Shown here: positions 1 through 8,587 of the stretch, piece by piece
Numbering within the stretch: position 1 is the first letter of the stretch
How the letters are laid out: each line of letters begins with the position of its first letter
Assembly: GCA_031426815.1 (NCBI GenBank)
Contig: JASJPG010000034.1
Coordinates: forward strand, 69,312-133,311
Origin: PFJX01 sp031426815
GTDB taxonomy: Bacteria > Pseudomonadota > Gammaproteobacteria > Burkholderiales > Thiobacillaceae
Direction: 5' to 3'
Length of the DNA stretch: 64,000 bases
Translations under genes and position numbers: made by a program
Notes under the pieces: model-generated
Told to the model about the DNA's origin: nothing
Seen by the model: the letters and a program-made list of their open reading frames with translations, nothing else
Database searches by the model: none

Positions 1-661
1 GAGCTACCTGGCCGCTGTAAGCAGGCATTTTCAACATGCTGTTGACAGTCGGTCCATAGGCTTGCGGATTCGCCATATTGCCCAACCAGGAACCGTACCA
101 GTTCGGATTCAACGGAGCGGCCGCCATGTTGAGCGTACGCGGATCAAGCGCTGCGGCACCGAACTTCAGATAGGTATTCGGATTGAGCGTGTTGAGCAGC
201 ATACCCAACGCTCTCGGGTCCATCGGCGCCATCGCCCAACGCATCAATTTGTTCGGATCCGTCATCACCGTCTGCGCAGCCGAGATGAATTGCGGGTCCA
301 TCAACGCCTGCGACCAAGCCGCCATCACCACCGGATCCATCGCCTTGGCAAAATTGGAATAGGCACGCGGATCCATCAAGGAGGCCGTGGATTGCAGATA
401 CAAATTCGGGTCCATCATGGCCTTGCCGGCCGCGATGAGAAATTCCGGCTCAGAGACAGTCGCCAGCGCCGCGATAAATTTCTTGGGGTCGGCCAGCATG
501 TCGCCATTACGCGTAAAGTCGGACAAGTAGTTGACCCACTCCGCTGTATTGACAGGCACAGCCGCCGTTTGCGTGGATTGAACAGGTGCGGTTTCGGCAG
601 ACAGACTCTGAGCACTCAGGGTAGCCAATACGATAGCGAGGATAGTGCGGGTGGCGTTCAT
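1..661 (-). CDS. Secreted DP-repeat protein (partial, C-terminus outside window)
   Basis: Reading the minus strand from ATG at 661 gives an open frame to the window edge (220 codons visible). A GGAG Shine-Dalgarno (SD) lies about 7 nt upstream. Residues 1-22 form a signal peptide (MNATRTILAIVLATLSAQSL). After it come at least eleven tandem units of 12-13 residues, each opening with DP, EP or NP and rich in Ala/Met, for example DPNLYLQSTASLM and DPVVMAAWSQALM. Proteins of this build are exported, but I do not recognise a characterised family. The regular period suggests a helical solenoid or surface/periplasmic repeat protein (inference). The stop codon is beyond position 1. Confidence 0.75.
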   Translation of the reverse strand, partial: MNATRTILAIVLATLSAQSLSAETAPVQSTQTAAVPVNTAEWVNYLSDFTRNGDMLADPKKFIAALATVSEPEFLIAAGKAMMDPNLYLQSTASLMDPRAYSNFAKAMDPVVMAAWSQALMDPQFISAAQTVMTDPNKLMRWAMAPMDPRALGMLLNTLNPNTYLKFGAAALDPRTLNMAAAPLNPNWYGSWLGNMANPQAYGPTVNSMLKMPAYSGQVA

Positions 662-933
662 CCTGATCTCCAATTAAATCAATATTAACAACTGCTTATG
701 ATTGTCTCGCCAGTGCGAGCGAAGCGGATTGTGCCGTCATTCGATTAGCAAGTGTCGGGAAAATAGAGAGGAAAGCCGCCTGCCCGCGCAGTTCTTGCAC
801 AGAGAATGCGCTGCACGCATGCGCGGGCGCCGTCGATACGGCTAAATCCGACCGCAATAATCCCACGCCCTACCGAGCAGACCGCGAATTCCTTGACTCT
901 GCCCATAGCGCCGCGTAGATTGCCCTGACCCAC
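662..933. other. Intergenic region left of ssrA
   Basis: About 270 bases between the start of the DP-repeat gene and the tmRNA promoter. The open frames here have poor composition and no ribosome binding site. No gene recognised; it probably holds the promoter of the minus-strand secreted protein and spacer. Confidence 0.5.
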
Positions 934-963
934 TTGAACTATCAAAGCGGGGCTCCATCTAAG
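934..963 (+). promoter_or_regulatory. Probable ssrA promoter
   Basis: A sigma70-like pair, TTGAAC (934-939) and TCTAAG (958-963), is separated by 18 bases. The mature tmRNA 5' end at 973 lies 10 bases beyond the second box, the expected transcription start distance. The -10 hexamer is a weak match. Confidence 0.5.
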
Positions 964-972
964 CAGCACAAA

Positions 973-1333
973 GGGGGCGACCTGGCTTCGACGGGGGTCG
1001 CGACGCAGACAAGGGCATACCGAGGACCAGTTACCTCGTAAATACATCTGGAATCTAGTAGTCGCCAACGACGAAACCTACGCTCTGGCCGCTTGACGGC
1101 TAGACTCCACACCGGTTGGTCCATGGGCCGGGCTGGGAAACCAGCAGTGGAGTCATTAACATGGACTCGCGTTGATTCGGGCCGCTTGAATCAACGTTAA
1201 AATTAGGTGGCTCGCTCGAACTTAGCCTGTCTGGCCGGCGCAGTTAGGGTTAAAACCAAATGACCAGACTAAGTATGTAGAACTTGCTGTAGAGGGCTTT
1301 CGGACGCGGGTTCGATTCCCGCCGCCTCCACCA
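973..1333 (+). ncRNA. ssrA: Transfer-messenger RNA (tmRNA)
   Basis: tmRNA rescues stalled ribosomes and tags nascent peptides for degradation. The 5' end GGGGGCG (973-979) pairs with CGCCTCC (1323-1329) to form the acceptor stem, followed by ACCA. The 5' block GGCTTCGACGGGGGTCGCGA is the diagnostic tmRNA signature, and a T-arm GGTTCGATTCC precedes the 3' end. The tag frame is 1064-1096 and encodes ANDETYALAA then TGA. Length 361 nt is normal for a one-piece proteobacterial tmRNA. The 3' end is a classic integration site for mobile elements, but I found no second copy of it in the window. Confidence 0.97.
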
Positions 1334-1370
1334 GAAATTGTAGTAAAAACAGTATCATGCAAAAACGACC

Positions 1371-1406
1371 GACCCCGCCACACGCCAGTGTTGGCGGGGT
1401 TTTTCG
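1371..1406 (+). terminator. Rho-independent terminator after ssrA
   Basis: An 8-bp stem CCCCGCCA (1373-1380) / TGGCGGGG (1392-1399) with an 11-nt loop is followed by five T. It lies 40 nt after the tmRNA CCA end. Confidence 0.85.
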
Positions 1407-1821
1407 CTTATGGCTTCCGGACTTCGGCACCCAGTCGGCACCCTGTTTTTCCCCATTTTTCGCTGTTTTCTCGCTCTCTTCTCTGTTTCTTCCGGACGTT
1501 CAAGTCACGAAGTCCGGAAGGCACATTCCTTTATATTCAAACACTTAACCTGCTCAGAATTTAAGCTATTTTGTTTTCAGCAATGGGTGGGGAAAGGATC
1601 GTGGAGAGAGAGAAACGGGATTGATGGTGTCCGGAAGATGGGTCACTTGGGTAATCGCACTCATGAACGGCAGGTGATCAATCCGTTGCCAACCAACTGA
1701 AAAAATATGTTGCCGTCTCGGATCTCCGGCCACTCACCCTGCCAGTGTGAAATTGCTTGAACGTCTGCAAAGTGGCGCGAGGCTGGTGGACAGCAAGCAA
1801 CCGACGGTTCCTGGTGAAACT
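1407..1821. other. Intergenic region with inverted repeats
   Basis: No gene recognised. The open frames have low-complexity content and no ribosome binding site. A 13-bp inverted repeat is present: CTTCCGGACTTCG at 1414-1426 and CGAAGTCCGGAAG at 1508-1520. Partial extra copies of the CTTCCGGAC core lie near 1490 and 1630. This could be scar sequence next to the tmRNA 3' end. Confidence 0.4.
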
Positions 1822-2901
1822 TCACATGATGGACATTAATCCGGCCGGTGGTGTAACGACAGTAGAGCCTTCACCTGTGCTCTTGCCATAGTAAGCGTTG
1901 CGCTCAGCGATATAACGCGCAAAAGAAAGTTGGACTTCCGCTCTGTAGCAATCGATCAGTGATCGGTCACCTTCAATCGCAGCGGCAATGGCTTCTGCTG
2001 CCCGATCAGCTTGGCTCAATGCGGTGGAGATCCCAGTCGAGGTCAGCGGGTCAAATGTCTGTAGCGCATCGCCGCAAGCCAGCCAAAACACGCCGCCAGA
2101 CCGTTCCAGCGTCGAGGTTGAGCAATTGAAGGACTCAACCTCGGACGCCGCCCAAGTTGTGGTGTCGGCCATCATTACTTGGGTCTCCGCTGGAACACTG
2201 GCAAGCAGGTGAGATGCGTCCACCACCCCTTCTAGTTTGCGACCGGCCGTGAAGAACGAAAACACCGCATGTCCCAAGGCATCGCTTGCCCAAAACGTCC
2301 ATCCGTTGGCGATGCTTACTGTGGCGGCGCATGCTGCAAACTCCGGCAGCGCAGGACCGCGGATCAAAAAAGCGACAAGATGATCCAGCGTCACACGCTT
2401 GATGCCCATTTGGCGTGCCAGCCGCGCTGCTCGGCCGCTGGCGTCGATGGCATATCCACCCGCCAGTTCGTAAACTGCACCATCCTTCATGAAAGACATC
2501 AGCACACCAGATTCCGTCTCCTTTATTGAGACGAGTCGTTCAATTTCCAGGAATTTTGCTCCGCCTTCCAGCGCCGCAGTACGCAGCATGTTGGTTAGAG
2601 ATGCTTTGCCAAGGATCACTGGGCCCTGCAAACCTGGTACGCGTGGCCTGACATGCATTGTCGTATCACCCCAGCGCGACCGATGCTCGCGTACCTCGGG
2701 AAAGCTGCGAATAAGTTCGCTCCTCGTGAGTCCAAGCCGCAGCAGTGTTCTGAACCCGCTTGCGTTAAGCATCTCTGGAAATTCAGGCTTCAGCCTTCTA
2801 GCGGGAACAAGCACGGTGGTAATGATGCCCTGTCGCACGCAGCACAGGGCAGCAGCAAAGGCGGCAATGCCGGCGCCGACAACCAGCACTCGTTGCCTCA
2901 A
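1822..2901 (-). CDS. LodB-like FAD-dependent oxidoreductase (CTQ-oxidase maturation)
   Basis: Flavoprotein partner of the LodA-type oxidase encoded just upstream. LodB-family proteins are needed in the cytoplasm to form the cysteine tryptophylquinone cofactor of LodA/GoxA enzymes. The N-terminus has the Rossmann FAD motif VLVVGAGIAAFAAALCC (GxGxxA). Further on come a conserved Asp-Ala-Ser-Gly-Arg (DASGRAARLA) and a C-terminal GD motif (ACGDALQTFDPLTSTGIS), as in tryptophan-halogenase/geranylgeranyl-reductase-like monooxygenases. I place the start at TTG 2901, which overlaps the upstream stop (TTGA) and follows a GGGAG ribosome site by about 7 nt. A longer frame opens at 3027 but would overlap lodA by 130 bases. 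Size about 359 aa. Confidence 0.8.
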   Translation of the reverse strand: MRQRVLVVGAGIAAFAAALCCVRQGIITTVLVPARRLKPEFPEMLNASGFRTLLRLGLTRSELIRSFPEVREHRSRWGDTTMHVRPRVPGLQGPVILGKASLTNMLRTAALEGGAKFLEIERLVSIKETESGVLMSFMKDGAVYELAGGYAIDASGRAARLARQMGIKRVTLDHLVAFLIRGPALPEFAACAATVSIANGWTFWASDALGHAVFSFFTAGRKLEGVVDASHLLASVPAETQVMMADTTTWAASEVESFNCSTSTLERSGGVFWLACGDALQTFDPLTSTGISTALSQADRAAEAIAAAIEGDRSLIDCYRAEVQLSFARYIAERNAYYGKSTGEGSTVVTPPAGLMSIM

Positions 2902-5900
2902 TGCACCGCTCCCATCCCCAGGGTATGCATGAACAGATTCGGACCGAGCGGCTTGAGCGGCGCTGCGAGATTCTGCTGAGGCACCCCCTGAATGTCTCCT
3001 GGTATCGGACATCCCGCACGAACCCACTCGATGACGATCTGTCTGCCGATTCGGTTGTTGATGCTCGGGAAGCGATGGTCCAGCGCCTTGCCCATCAGGT
3101 TAGAGCCTCGCATCATATCGGCGACCAGCGGACTGGCGGCCGGGTCGCCTTTCTTGACCCAGCCGGAATTTTCGTCGGCGAGCGCTCTCATGAGGGCCAC
3201 TGTGTCATGCGACGTGAAGAGTGAAGCGATGGACACACGTCCATCATCGCTCTGCGCCATGAATCGAGAGTGCGCACCGACGCCCTCAGCGACCGACTTC
3301 ATCTCGACCAACAAAGCCTCCATGGCCTGCGCCTTATCGAAGTAGCGCTTGATCCGGGGCGTGTCCCCATCCCTGCCGAGCCACTCGATCCAAGAGCGCC
3401 ACACCGCCAAGTCCGCTGCATTGAAGATCTGATACATCGGTCCCTGGAAAGTGGTCAGATGCTTGAGGAACTGACTTTGGTCTGAATCGCCAGGAACGAT
3501 CCATTTGGATGCGGCCAGCAGCTTCTGAAACAGCTCGGGGGTGTCAAAAAGATCGTTGATCCTGTTCTTACCTAGCCGCTGTTGGAAGTGGTTGAGCGAG
3601 CCATAGTTCGCCTTTCTGGCCATGACCTTAGCCAATTGATCGGCTGGATTCGGAGGCCTGCGACCACTGACGCCGTCGTCGTCACCAAAAACATCGCCAC
3701 CCACGACCGCGAACGCCACGAATCCCCTCCAGATCCGTTCCCAGTGTTTGTCAACTGCGGCGTCGCCCCCCTCAAATCGCACACGGTCCAGGTAGAGCAT
3801 GACGGCATCTCTGGCCTTGGCGCCATGCCCGTTCGTCGCGTTGTCGATGCCGACGTGCATCTGCCAGAAGTGAGAGTCGAGTCCAAGGTAGTCGTAGAGC
3901 CTGATCCCTTGCACAAGACTCAGAACCTCCCACTCCAAGAACAGCGTCATGCCCATCAGCTCGGGGAAATACTGGTCGGTGTTCTGTGAGATCGCAAGCT
4001 GGAACACAGGGTTGACGAACGACGACTCAGGAATCTTGGGGTCGTCTGCATACGCACGCGTGGTGAGCGCGTTCATATGGATGCCGCGACTGGCCAGAAG
4101 GTTGGTATAGAGGTTGCCGTGATGCAGAAGCGGATTTCCGTTGCCAATCTCATCGCTCCAGACCTCGAACAACAAGGCCCGCACGTCATCGCCAGGGCCT
4201 GCCGCTGAAATGTTCCTCAGCCACGCTCCGTCGCACTGATTGAATGGGGCAAGGATGACCAGTCCTCGATCGAGGTCATCAAGGTTCCTGTTCATCGCTC
4301 GGAAATAGATGTCGTAATTCTGGGCACGGGAGCGTTGAATCTCGTATATCTCTTCGAGCTTTGCCCTAAAGGTCGCTTGGTTGTATGGAACGAACGACTC
4401 AGGGTGCCCGCTGTCCTCGATGGCGGTCGTGTCGATGACGGATTGTGCGTACGCCAGCACGTCTTCGGCTATGCGAATGGATTGCGGCAGGAAGTCTTCG
4501 TGGTCCTGGATGTTCAGGAGGAAGTAGAAGCTGTCGCGGAAGTTGCGACCGTCGTATTTGTCGCGCTCAGTTTCGACTTGGACCGTCAGGGTCTTACCAT
4601 CCGAAAGCGGCAGATCGCGTCTGACGACAAAGCCCAAACGCTTCCACTGCTGCACCATGCCGTTGTCGCCATTTCTGGAAACGTGTTGCAGATATGCTGC
4701 GTCCCGAAGCGCGTCGCGAAGTTCGACAAGCACGTACTCGCAGTAGAGATCCTTGCCATGAGGTACTTCTTCGGGGTGCTCCTTGTCCAAGCTGCTCACA
4801 GAGTAGTTGGGATTGACAATAACGTCCCTGAACGCCTGCGCCGAGCGCATCGCGTTCTGGCGTCCACCGCCAAACGGATGGTCTTCGAGACATTTGACAA
4901 GGTATTCAAGTAGCGATTTGAGCATGGCCTTGCCGTACTCGTCCCCGATGGCGGTGAGACTTGCCCTTATCGTCTCGCCGTCCTGGCGTGATGCGTCTCG
5001 CCAGCACTGTCGCAAGTCGCTCAGCGACCCGATGTTGAAACGTTTCACCAGCTCCGCGTATTCACCCTGGATACGTTTAAGATTAAGCACCGTGTCTGGG
5101 GCGGGTAACTGCGGCTGGAAGTATCGACCTGCAAATCTGTCGCATGACTCCTGCAGCAGATAGCGCCGGCGCCAAGGGCTAGCGTTGTCTTCAGAAGCCG
5201 CCGCGTCAACCAATTTGTCTCGCCATCCAGTGGCAGACCGCAGCGCATAGTCGTGAAAGCTCTCGCTGCCCTTCACCTCGGGAAACACTTGCCTCATGAG
5301 GAAGCTGGCGCTCGGCCGCGGGTTCGCGTCTCCGACCCCTTGCGCCCAGAGCTGCCGATCGCCCAAGGCCTTTTCCAACTGCCCGGCGAGGTCACCGGTC
5401 TTCTCGGCGTCGAATTTGTCAAAGATCTTCTTGAAGCTGTCCTCGTGCACCACGTCATCCGGACGCTGCGCTGGCCACCACGAGTCCCTGCACTCGTAGA
5501 AGTCCGCTTGCCACGGGCACGCCATGTATTTGGTCACGTCGCCGGGCTCAAGCACCGACTGGTCGAAGCGGAAGGCCTCGGCGTAGAGCTTCGGATCCCT
5601 CACGATAGAGGTGACCTCGATCCCGGGGAAGAAGGCGCCGCCGCAGCATCGTTCGAGCAGCGTTCTTGTCAGCACCGATGGGTGGACCGAACCATCTTCG
5701 AGCCAGATCGACTCGATCTCGGTCGCCGGCAGCTCGCCCGAATCTTTGGGGCGCTCCGCCCATGCCTTCATCCTCGAGTACTGCAGGTAGGTCAACGAAA
5801 GCCATGTGCGCGCGTCTCCCGCAGTCCTGTCGCCCTCATCGCCGGACAGCGGCGGCATGAAGAGGGCCGTCGCTGCGACATTGGCCATTTCCAGGTCATC

Positions 5901-7118
5901 ATCGGACGGTTCATCCCCATTGGGCCGTTTGTAGCTCGGTGGCCTGAGCGCATTGAAAAGCTTCTGGCTCAGCGCACCGTCCTGCGCTTTCATTGCCTTC
6001 TCGAAACCTTCAAACGAGACAACATTACCGTTGAGCCCATCGCCGGGGCGTCCCTGGCCATGGCCGCGCAGTCCAAGCTTGCTCACCCAGCGGTAGCCGG
6101 CGCTTCTCTCGATGATCGGCCAGATGTCGCGGCGCAGATCCAATTCATCGACAGAACGAATCGGTGGCGTCGTCGGATTGCAAAGCGAACGCTGGTCGTA
6201 CGCGACTTCTTCCATCACGTCATAGATTGTCACCACGTTGGTCGTGTCCGGCGCGAAATCCGGCGGCGCCACAACGACCCAACTGCCCCCGCGGACCTCG
6301 AGTTCCTTAGCGAGCTTGCCTGCCTCGTCCAGCAAGGTGACCATCGCCTTGACGGGACCATCGGCCGTGTCATCGCACCAGTTGTCGTTGTTGGCGTAGT
6401 GGGTGATCCAGGCGTCGGTGGGGTCGTCGAGCAGATTGCCGGTCGGATCCACCGGCGCCGAAACCCCGCGGCCGCCGAGAACGATAAGCCTGCCGTCTGC
6501 GTCTGTGGCGATTTCGCCGAGATACACCTCGTGGTGGCGTTGGAACTTGCCGACGAACTGCAGGTCTTCCCTCCCCGGTTCGTGTTTGAGATTAATGCCC
6601 GATACGCTTCGCTCAGGCGCGATGATTTCCAACTGATTGCAGCGATCTTCGCTTGGAACGAAGCGATGCCCATGTGGACCGTTGACCTCTCGCACGAGCT
6701 TGCCCACACCTGCATTGCGCAGGCGCAGGATACGGCCGTCGCTGGTACGCGGGTTTTCTCCGCCCTCGAATGCGCTTCGCGCCCCATGCGCGCCGTCAAA
6801 TTGAAACCAAGCTGCTTTCTTGTTTGCAAGCGCCACCGTCCATCGGATCTGTGCATGCTTGGAGAGGAGTTCGCCAAGGGGTTTGCCTTCGGCGTCGAAT
6901 GCGTAGATGTGGAACAGGGCCGCCTGCCGTCGCACGCCCCCTGAGGTATCCCGGTAAGTGAACTGATCATCGGGCACACCGCCGACGGCAAGCCGCGGCT
7001 TGCCGTGAGGTGTCTCGGGCGCAAAGAAGTAGCCGTCAGTCTCCACGCTGTCGCCAACCCGTGCGACGCCCAGAGGTGGGAAGATCTTACAGAACGCAAT
7101 CTTGCTCACGTCGATCAT
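2898..7118 (-). CDS. LodA/GoxA-type CTQ amino-acid oxidase fused to a heme-oxygenase-like diiron domain
   Basis: A 1406-aa protein. Residues about 1-650 match the LodA/GoxA quinoprotein family (lysine or glycine oxidases giving H2O2): KIFPPLGVARVGDS near the N-terminus, RWTVALANKKAAWFQF, and WVVVAPPDFAPDT. The CTQ region CCGGAFFPGIE (Cys 491/492) and PWQADF...WWPAQRP (Trp 536, 547, 548) supplies the Cys and Trp of the cofactor. Typical members are about 650-750 aa; this one has about 750 extra residues. Residues about 930-1140 look like an iron-containing heme-oxygenase-fold redox domain: EVWSDEIGNG, LLHHGNLY, LFLEWEV, and HFWQMHVGID followed by NGHGAKA. The final 250 residues are unassigned. 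Start ATG 7118 has AAGGAG 8 nt upstream; ATG 7178 overlaps the VOC stop and is an alternative. The LodB-like gene follows directly. Confidence 0.85.
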   Translation of the reverse strand: MIDVSKIAFCKIFPPLGVARVGDSVETDGYFFAPETPHGKPRLAVGGVPDDQFTYRDTSGGVRRQAALFHIYAFDAEGKPLGELLSKHAQIRWTVALANKKAAWFQFDGAHGARSAFEGGENPRTSDGRILRLRNAGVGKLVREVNGPHGHRFVPSEDRCNQLEIIAPERSVSGINLKHEPGREDLQFVGKFQRHHEVYLGEIATDADGRLIVLGGRGVSAPVDPTGNLLDDPTDAWITHYANNDNWCDDTADGPVKAMVTLLDEAGKLAKELEVRGGSWVVVAPPDFAPDTTNVVTIYDVMEEVAYDQRSLCNPTTPPIRSVDELDLRRDIWPIIERSAGYRWVSKLGLRGHGQGRPGDGLNGNVVSFEGFEKAMKAQDGALSQKLFNALRPPSYKRPNGDEPSDDDLEMANVAATALFMPPLSGDEGDRTAGDARTWLSLTYLQYSRMKAWAERPKDSGELPATEIESIWLEDGSVHPSVLTRTLLERCCGGAFFPGIEVTSIVRDPKLYAEAFRFDQSVLEPGDVTKYMACPWQADFYECRDSWWPAQRPDDVVHEDSFKKIFDKFDAEKTGDLAGQLEKALGDRQLWAQGVGDANPRPSASFLMRQVFPEVKGSESFHDYALRSATGWRDKLVDAAASEDNASPWRRRYLLQESCDRFAGRYFQPQLPAPDTVLNLKRIQGEYAELVKRFNIGSLSDLRQCWRDASRQDGETIRASLTAIGDEYGKAMLKSLLEYLVKCLEDHPFGGGRQNAMRSAQAFRDVIVNPNYSVSSLDKEHPEEVPHGKDLYCEYVLVELRDALRDAAYLQHVSRNGDNGMVQQWKRLGFVVRRDLPLSDGKTLTVQVETERDKYDGRNFRDSFYFLLNIQDHEDFLPQSIRIAEDVLAYAQSVIDTTAIEDSGHPESFVPYNQATFRAKLEEIYEIQRSRAQNYDIYFRAMNRNLDDLDRGLVILAPFNQCDGAWLRNISAAGPGDDVRALLFEVWSDEIGNGNPLLHHGNLYTNLLASRGIHMNALTTRAYADDPKIPESSFVNPVFQLAISQNTDQYFPELMGMTLFLEWEVLSLVQGIRLYDYLGLDSHFWQMHVGIDNATNGHGAKARDAVMLYLDRVRFEGGDAAVDKHWERIWRGFVAFAVVGGDVFGDDDGVSGRRPPNPADQLAKVMARKANYGSLNHFQQRLGKNRINDLFDTPELFQKLLAASKWIVPGDSDQSQFLKHLTTFQGPMYQIFNAADLAVWRSWIEWLGRDGDTPRIKRYFDKAQAMEALLVEMKSVAEGVGAHSRFMAQSDDGRVSIASLFTSHDTVALMRALADENSGWVKKGDPAASPLVADMMRGSNLMGKALDHRFPSINNRIGRQIVIEWVRAGCPIPGDIQGVPQQNLAAPLKPLGPNLFMHTLGMGAVH

Positions 7119-7174
7119 TTCGGCTTCTCCTTCTTGTTGTTTGGTGGGCAAAAAAGATGCGCGATGCGCGGACG

Positions 7175-7636
7175 TCATTTGGGCGGGGTGCCTGCCTTGC
7201 CGTGGTACGTTGTCAGCTCGATCTGATGGCCGTCCGGGTCGTTCATGAAGACGGAGTACGCAATGCCGGTGTCTTCGACCTCGGTAAGAGTGTCTCCTGC
7301 GGCTCGCATTTGATTGACCGCTACCTGGAACTTCTCTGCACTCACACCAAACGCGAAGTGCTCGATCACCAAACGGTTCTGGAAGTCATCGAGCGGCTTG
7401 GGCTTTTCCAACATGAAAAGTCCGATCCGCACGTTGCCCTTGCCTATCATCCAGACGCCCCTCCACTCCTGCAGCTTTTGAAATCCGAACCGCGCCTCGT
7501 ACCACTTGGCTGAGGCTTCCAAGTTGGTCACACGAATGGCAACGTGATCAATGCCGGTTACGTCGACCTGAGCTTGGCAAGCAAATGCAATCCCAAGGCA
7601 AAGTCCTGCAACCAACCGACAAATGTTGATCTTCAA
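7175..7636 (-). CDS. Secreted VOC (glyoxalase/bleomycin-resistance fold) protein
   Basis: A 153-aa protein with an N-terminal signal peptide (MKINICRLVAGLCLGIAFAC) and one glyoxalase-like domain: IDHVAIRVTNLEASAKWYE, VIEHFAFGV and FMNDPDGHQIEL. These supply His and Glu metal ligands typical of VOC metalloenzymes. The start is TTG 7636 with a strong GAGGAG 7 nt upstream; an ATG at 7666 lacks a ribosome site. It is first in an operon with the LodA-like and LodB-like genes and its stop overlaps a possible LodA ATG, so the products are probably co-expressed. The substrate is unknown; a role with the oxidase product is inference. Confidence 0.75.
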   Translation of the reverse strand: MKINICRLVAGLCLGIAFACQAQVDVTGIDHVAIRVTNLEASAKWYEARFGFQKLQEWRGVWMIGKGNVRIGLFMLEKPKPLDDFQNRLVIEHFAFGVSAEKFQVAVNQMRAAGDTLTEVEDTGIAYSVFMNDPDGHQIELTTYHGKAGTPPK

Positions 7637-8152
7637 TTCCGTTCTCCTCGTCAGTAGAGTTGGCACAAGTGACTGACCGACCAGGTCCTGGCGGTAACGG
7701 TCCGCTCAGAAAACACACCCTTTTCAACTCGACCAGACAGCATTCATCAGGTAGGTGGCTCAAAGTTGACATTACTGCCCATAGGCAAACAAAGACTTGG
7801 ACGTTTGGACAGCATGAGAGTCAAACCTGCATTGTTTTTCGAAGCCGTTGATCGCTGTCTATACGCAGCATTTATGACTGTTTTAGTCGTGTATTTATTG
7901 TCGTCAAGGAAATTTTTATAAACAACGCCTTACGCCATATGCCTTACGTTATATGCCTTTGGTTAGACGCTATCACCAAAGTTATATTTGTACCTTCCTG
8001 TTTGAACTGCTGCTGCAACGAACCCCGATATTCACGATGACTGTTTTGTTGAACCGGCTATGGCGGCTCAGGCGTTCACTAGGCATTCGTTGTGATCAGC
8101 CTGTATGGCCGGAGTGATTCACAAACGGAAGTACACACACCAACTGAGGTGA
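7637..8152. other. Intergenic region between the VOC/LodA operon and the recombinase cassette
   Basis: About 515 bases, AT-richer than the surroundings, with no convincing gene. It contains the repeat/dyad cluster listed at 7927-7981. It is a likely boundary between host-like sequence and the mobile cassette, and probably holds the promoter of the minus-strand oxidase operon. Confidence 0.5.
7927..7981. promoter_or_regulatory. Candidate regulatory repeats and dyad
   Basis: Two adjacent copies of GCCTTACG(C/T)(C/T)ATAT lie at 7927-7940 and 7941-7954. They are followed by a perfect 7-bp dyad CTTTGGT (957-963) N11 ACCAAAG (975-981). This is seen directly; an operator function is inference. It lies about 290 bp upstream of the VOC start. 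Confidence 0.35.
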
Positions 8153-8587
8153 TCATCCCGCCACACCCATCTCCCTGCGCTGCTCCTCCCACCCCGCAGC
8201 CGGATTAAGACTCAGATCCGCCAGTGTCACATCCTCCGGCAACGTCTCATCCAGAATCGCCGCAACAATCTCCGGGGCCAGTGTCGTGAGGTTCAGAAAA
8301 CGGGCGACGTAGCGGTCGTCTACGCCTTCCTTCTTGGCGATCTGCCCGATGGATGTGACCCTGCCGTCATCTAGCATTCGCTGCCAGATGTGCCCTCGGG
8401 CCAGGGCTGCCTGCAGGATCGTCGGTTCCTGGGGTTCGGGCAATGTCGCGGTGGTCACGCCGTGGGGCAACACAACCTCCCGACGTCCGCTGTAGCGCTT
8501 CACCGTTATTGGGATAGCCACGGTTACGCCGCCATCGAGGTGTTTGACCAGAGTCGGCGTGCCGGTCTGCTTGAACTGGATTCTCAT
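8153..8587 (-). CDS. HTH protein of the recombinase cassette
   Basis: A 144-aa protein starting at ATG 8587, overlapping the recombinase stop as ATGA. An N-terminal beta-rich part (VTVAIPITVKRYSGRREVVL) is followed by a helix-turn-helix-like stretch, VTSIGQIAKKEGVDDRYVAR, at about residues 80-100. Proteins of this type commonly sit directly after serine recombinases of phage origin and may be directionality or DNA-binding accessories (inference). It is the last gene of a four-gene minus-strand set. Confidence 0.65.
   Translation of the reverse strand: MRIQFKQTGTPTLVKHLDGGVTVAIPITVKRYSGRREVVLPHGVTTATLPEPQEPTILQAALARGHIWQRMLDDGRVTSIGQIAKKEGVDDRYVARFLNLTTLAPEIVAAILDETLPEDVTLADLSLNPAAGWEEQRREMGVAG

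Noticed and set aside
62..688. Long plus-strand open frame (208 codons)
   Set aside because: It is the antisense shadow of the DP-repeat protein; its Arg/His-rich composition and lack of ribosome site argue against a gene.
942..1124. Minus-strand frames over the tmRNA gene
   Set aside because: They overlap a well-defined structural RNA gene.
1357..1700. Plus-strand small genes after ssrA
   Set aside because: The first begins inside the terminator region and both lack ribosome sites.
5253..6944. Plus-strand frame of 563 codons
   Set aside because: Antisense to the LodA-like gene in a GC-rich region; no family features, and the minus strand shows clear conserved motifs.
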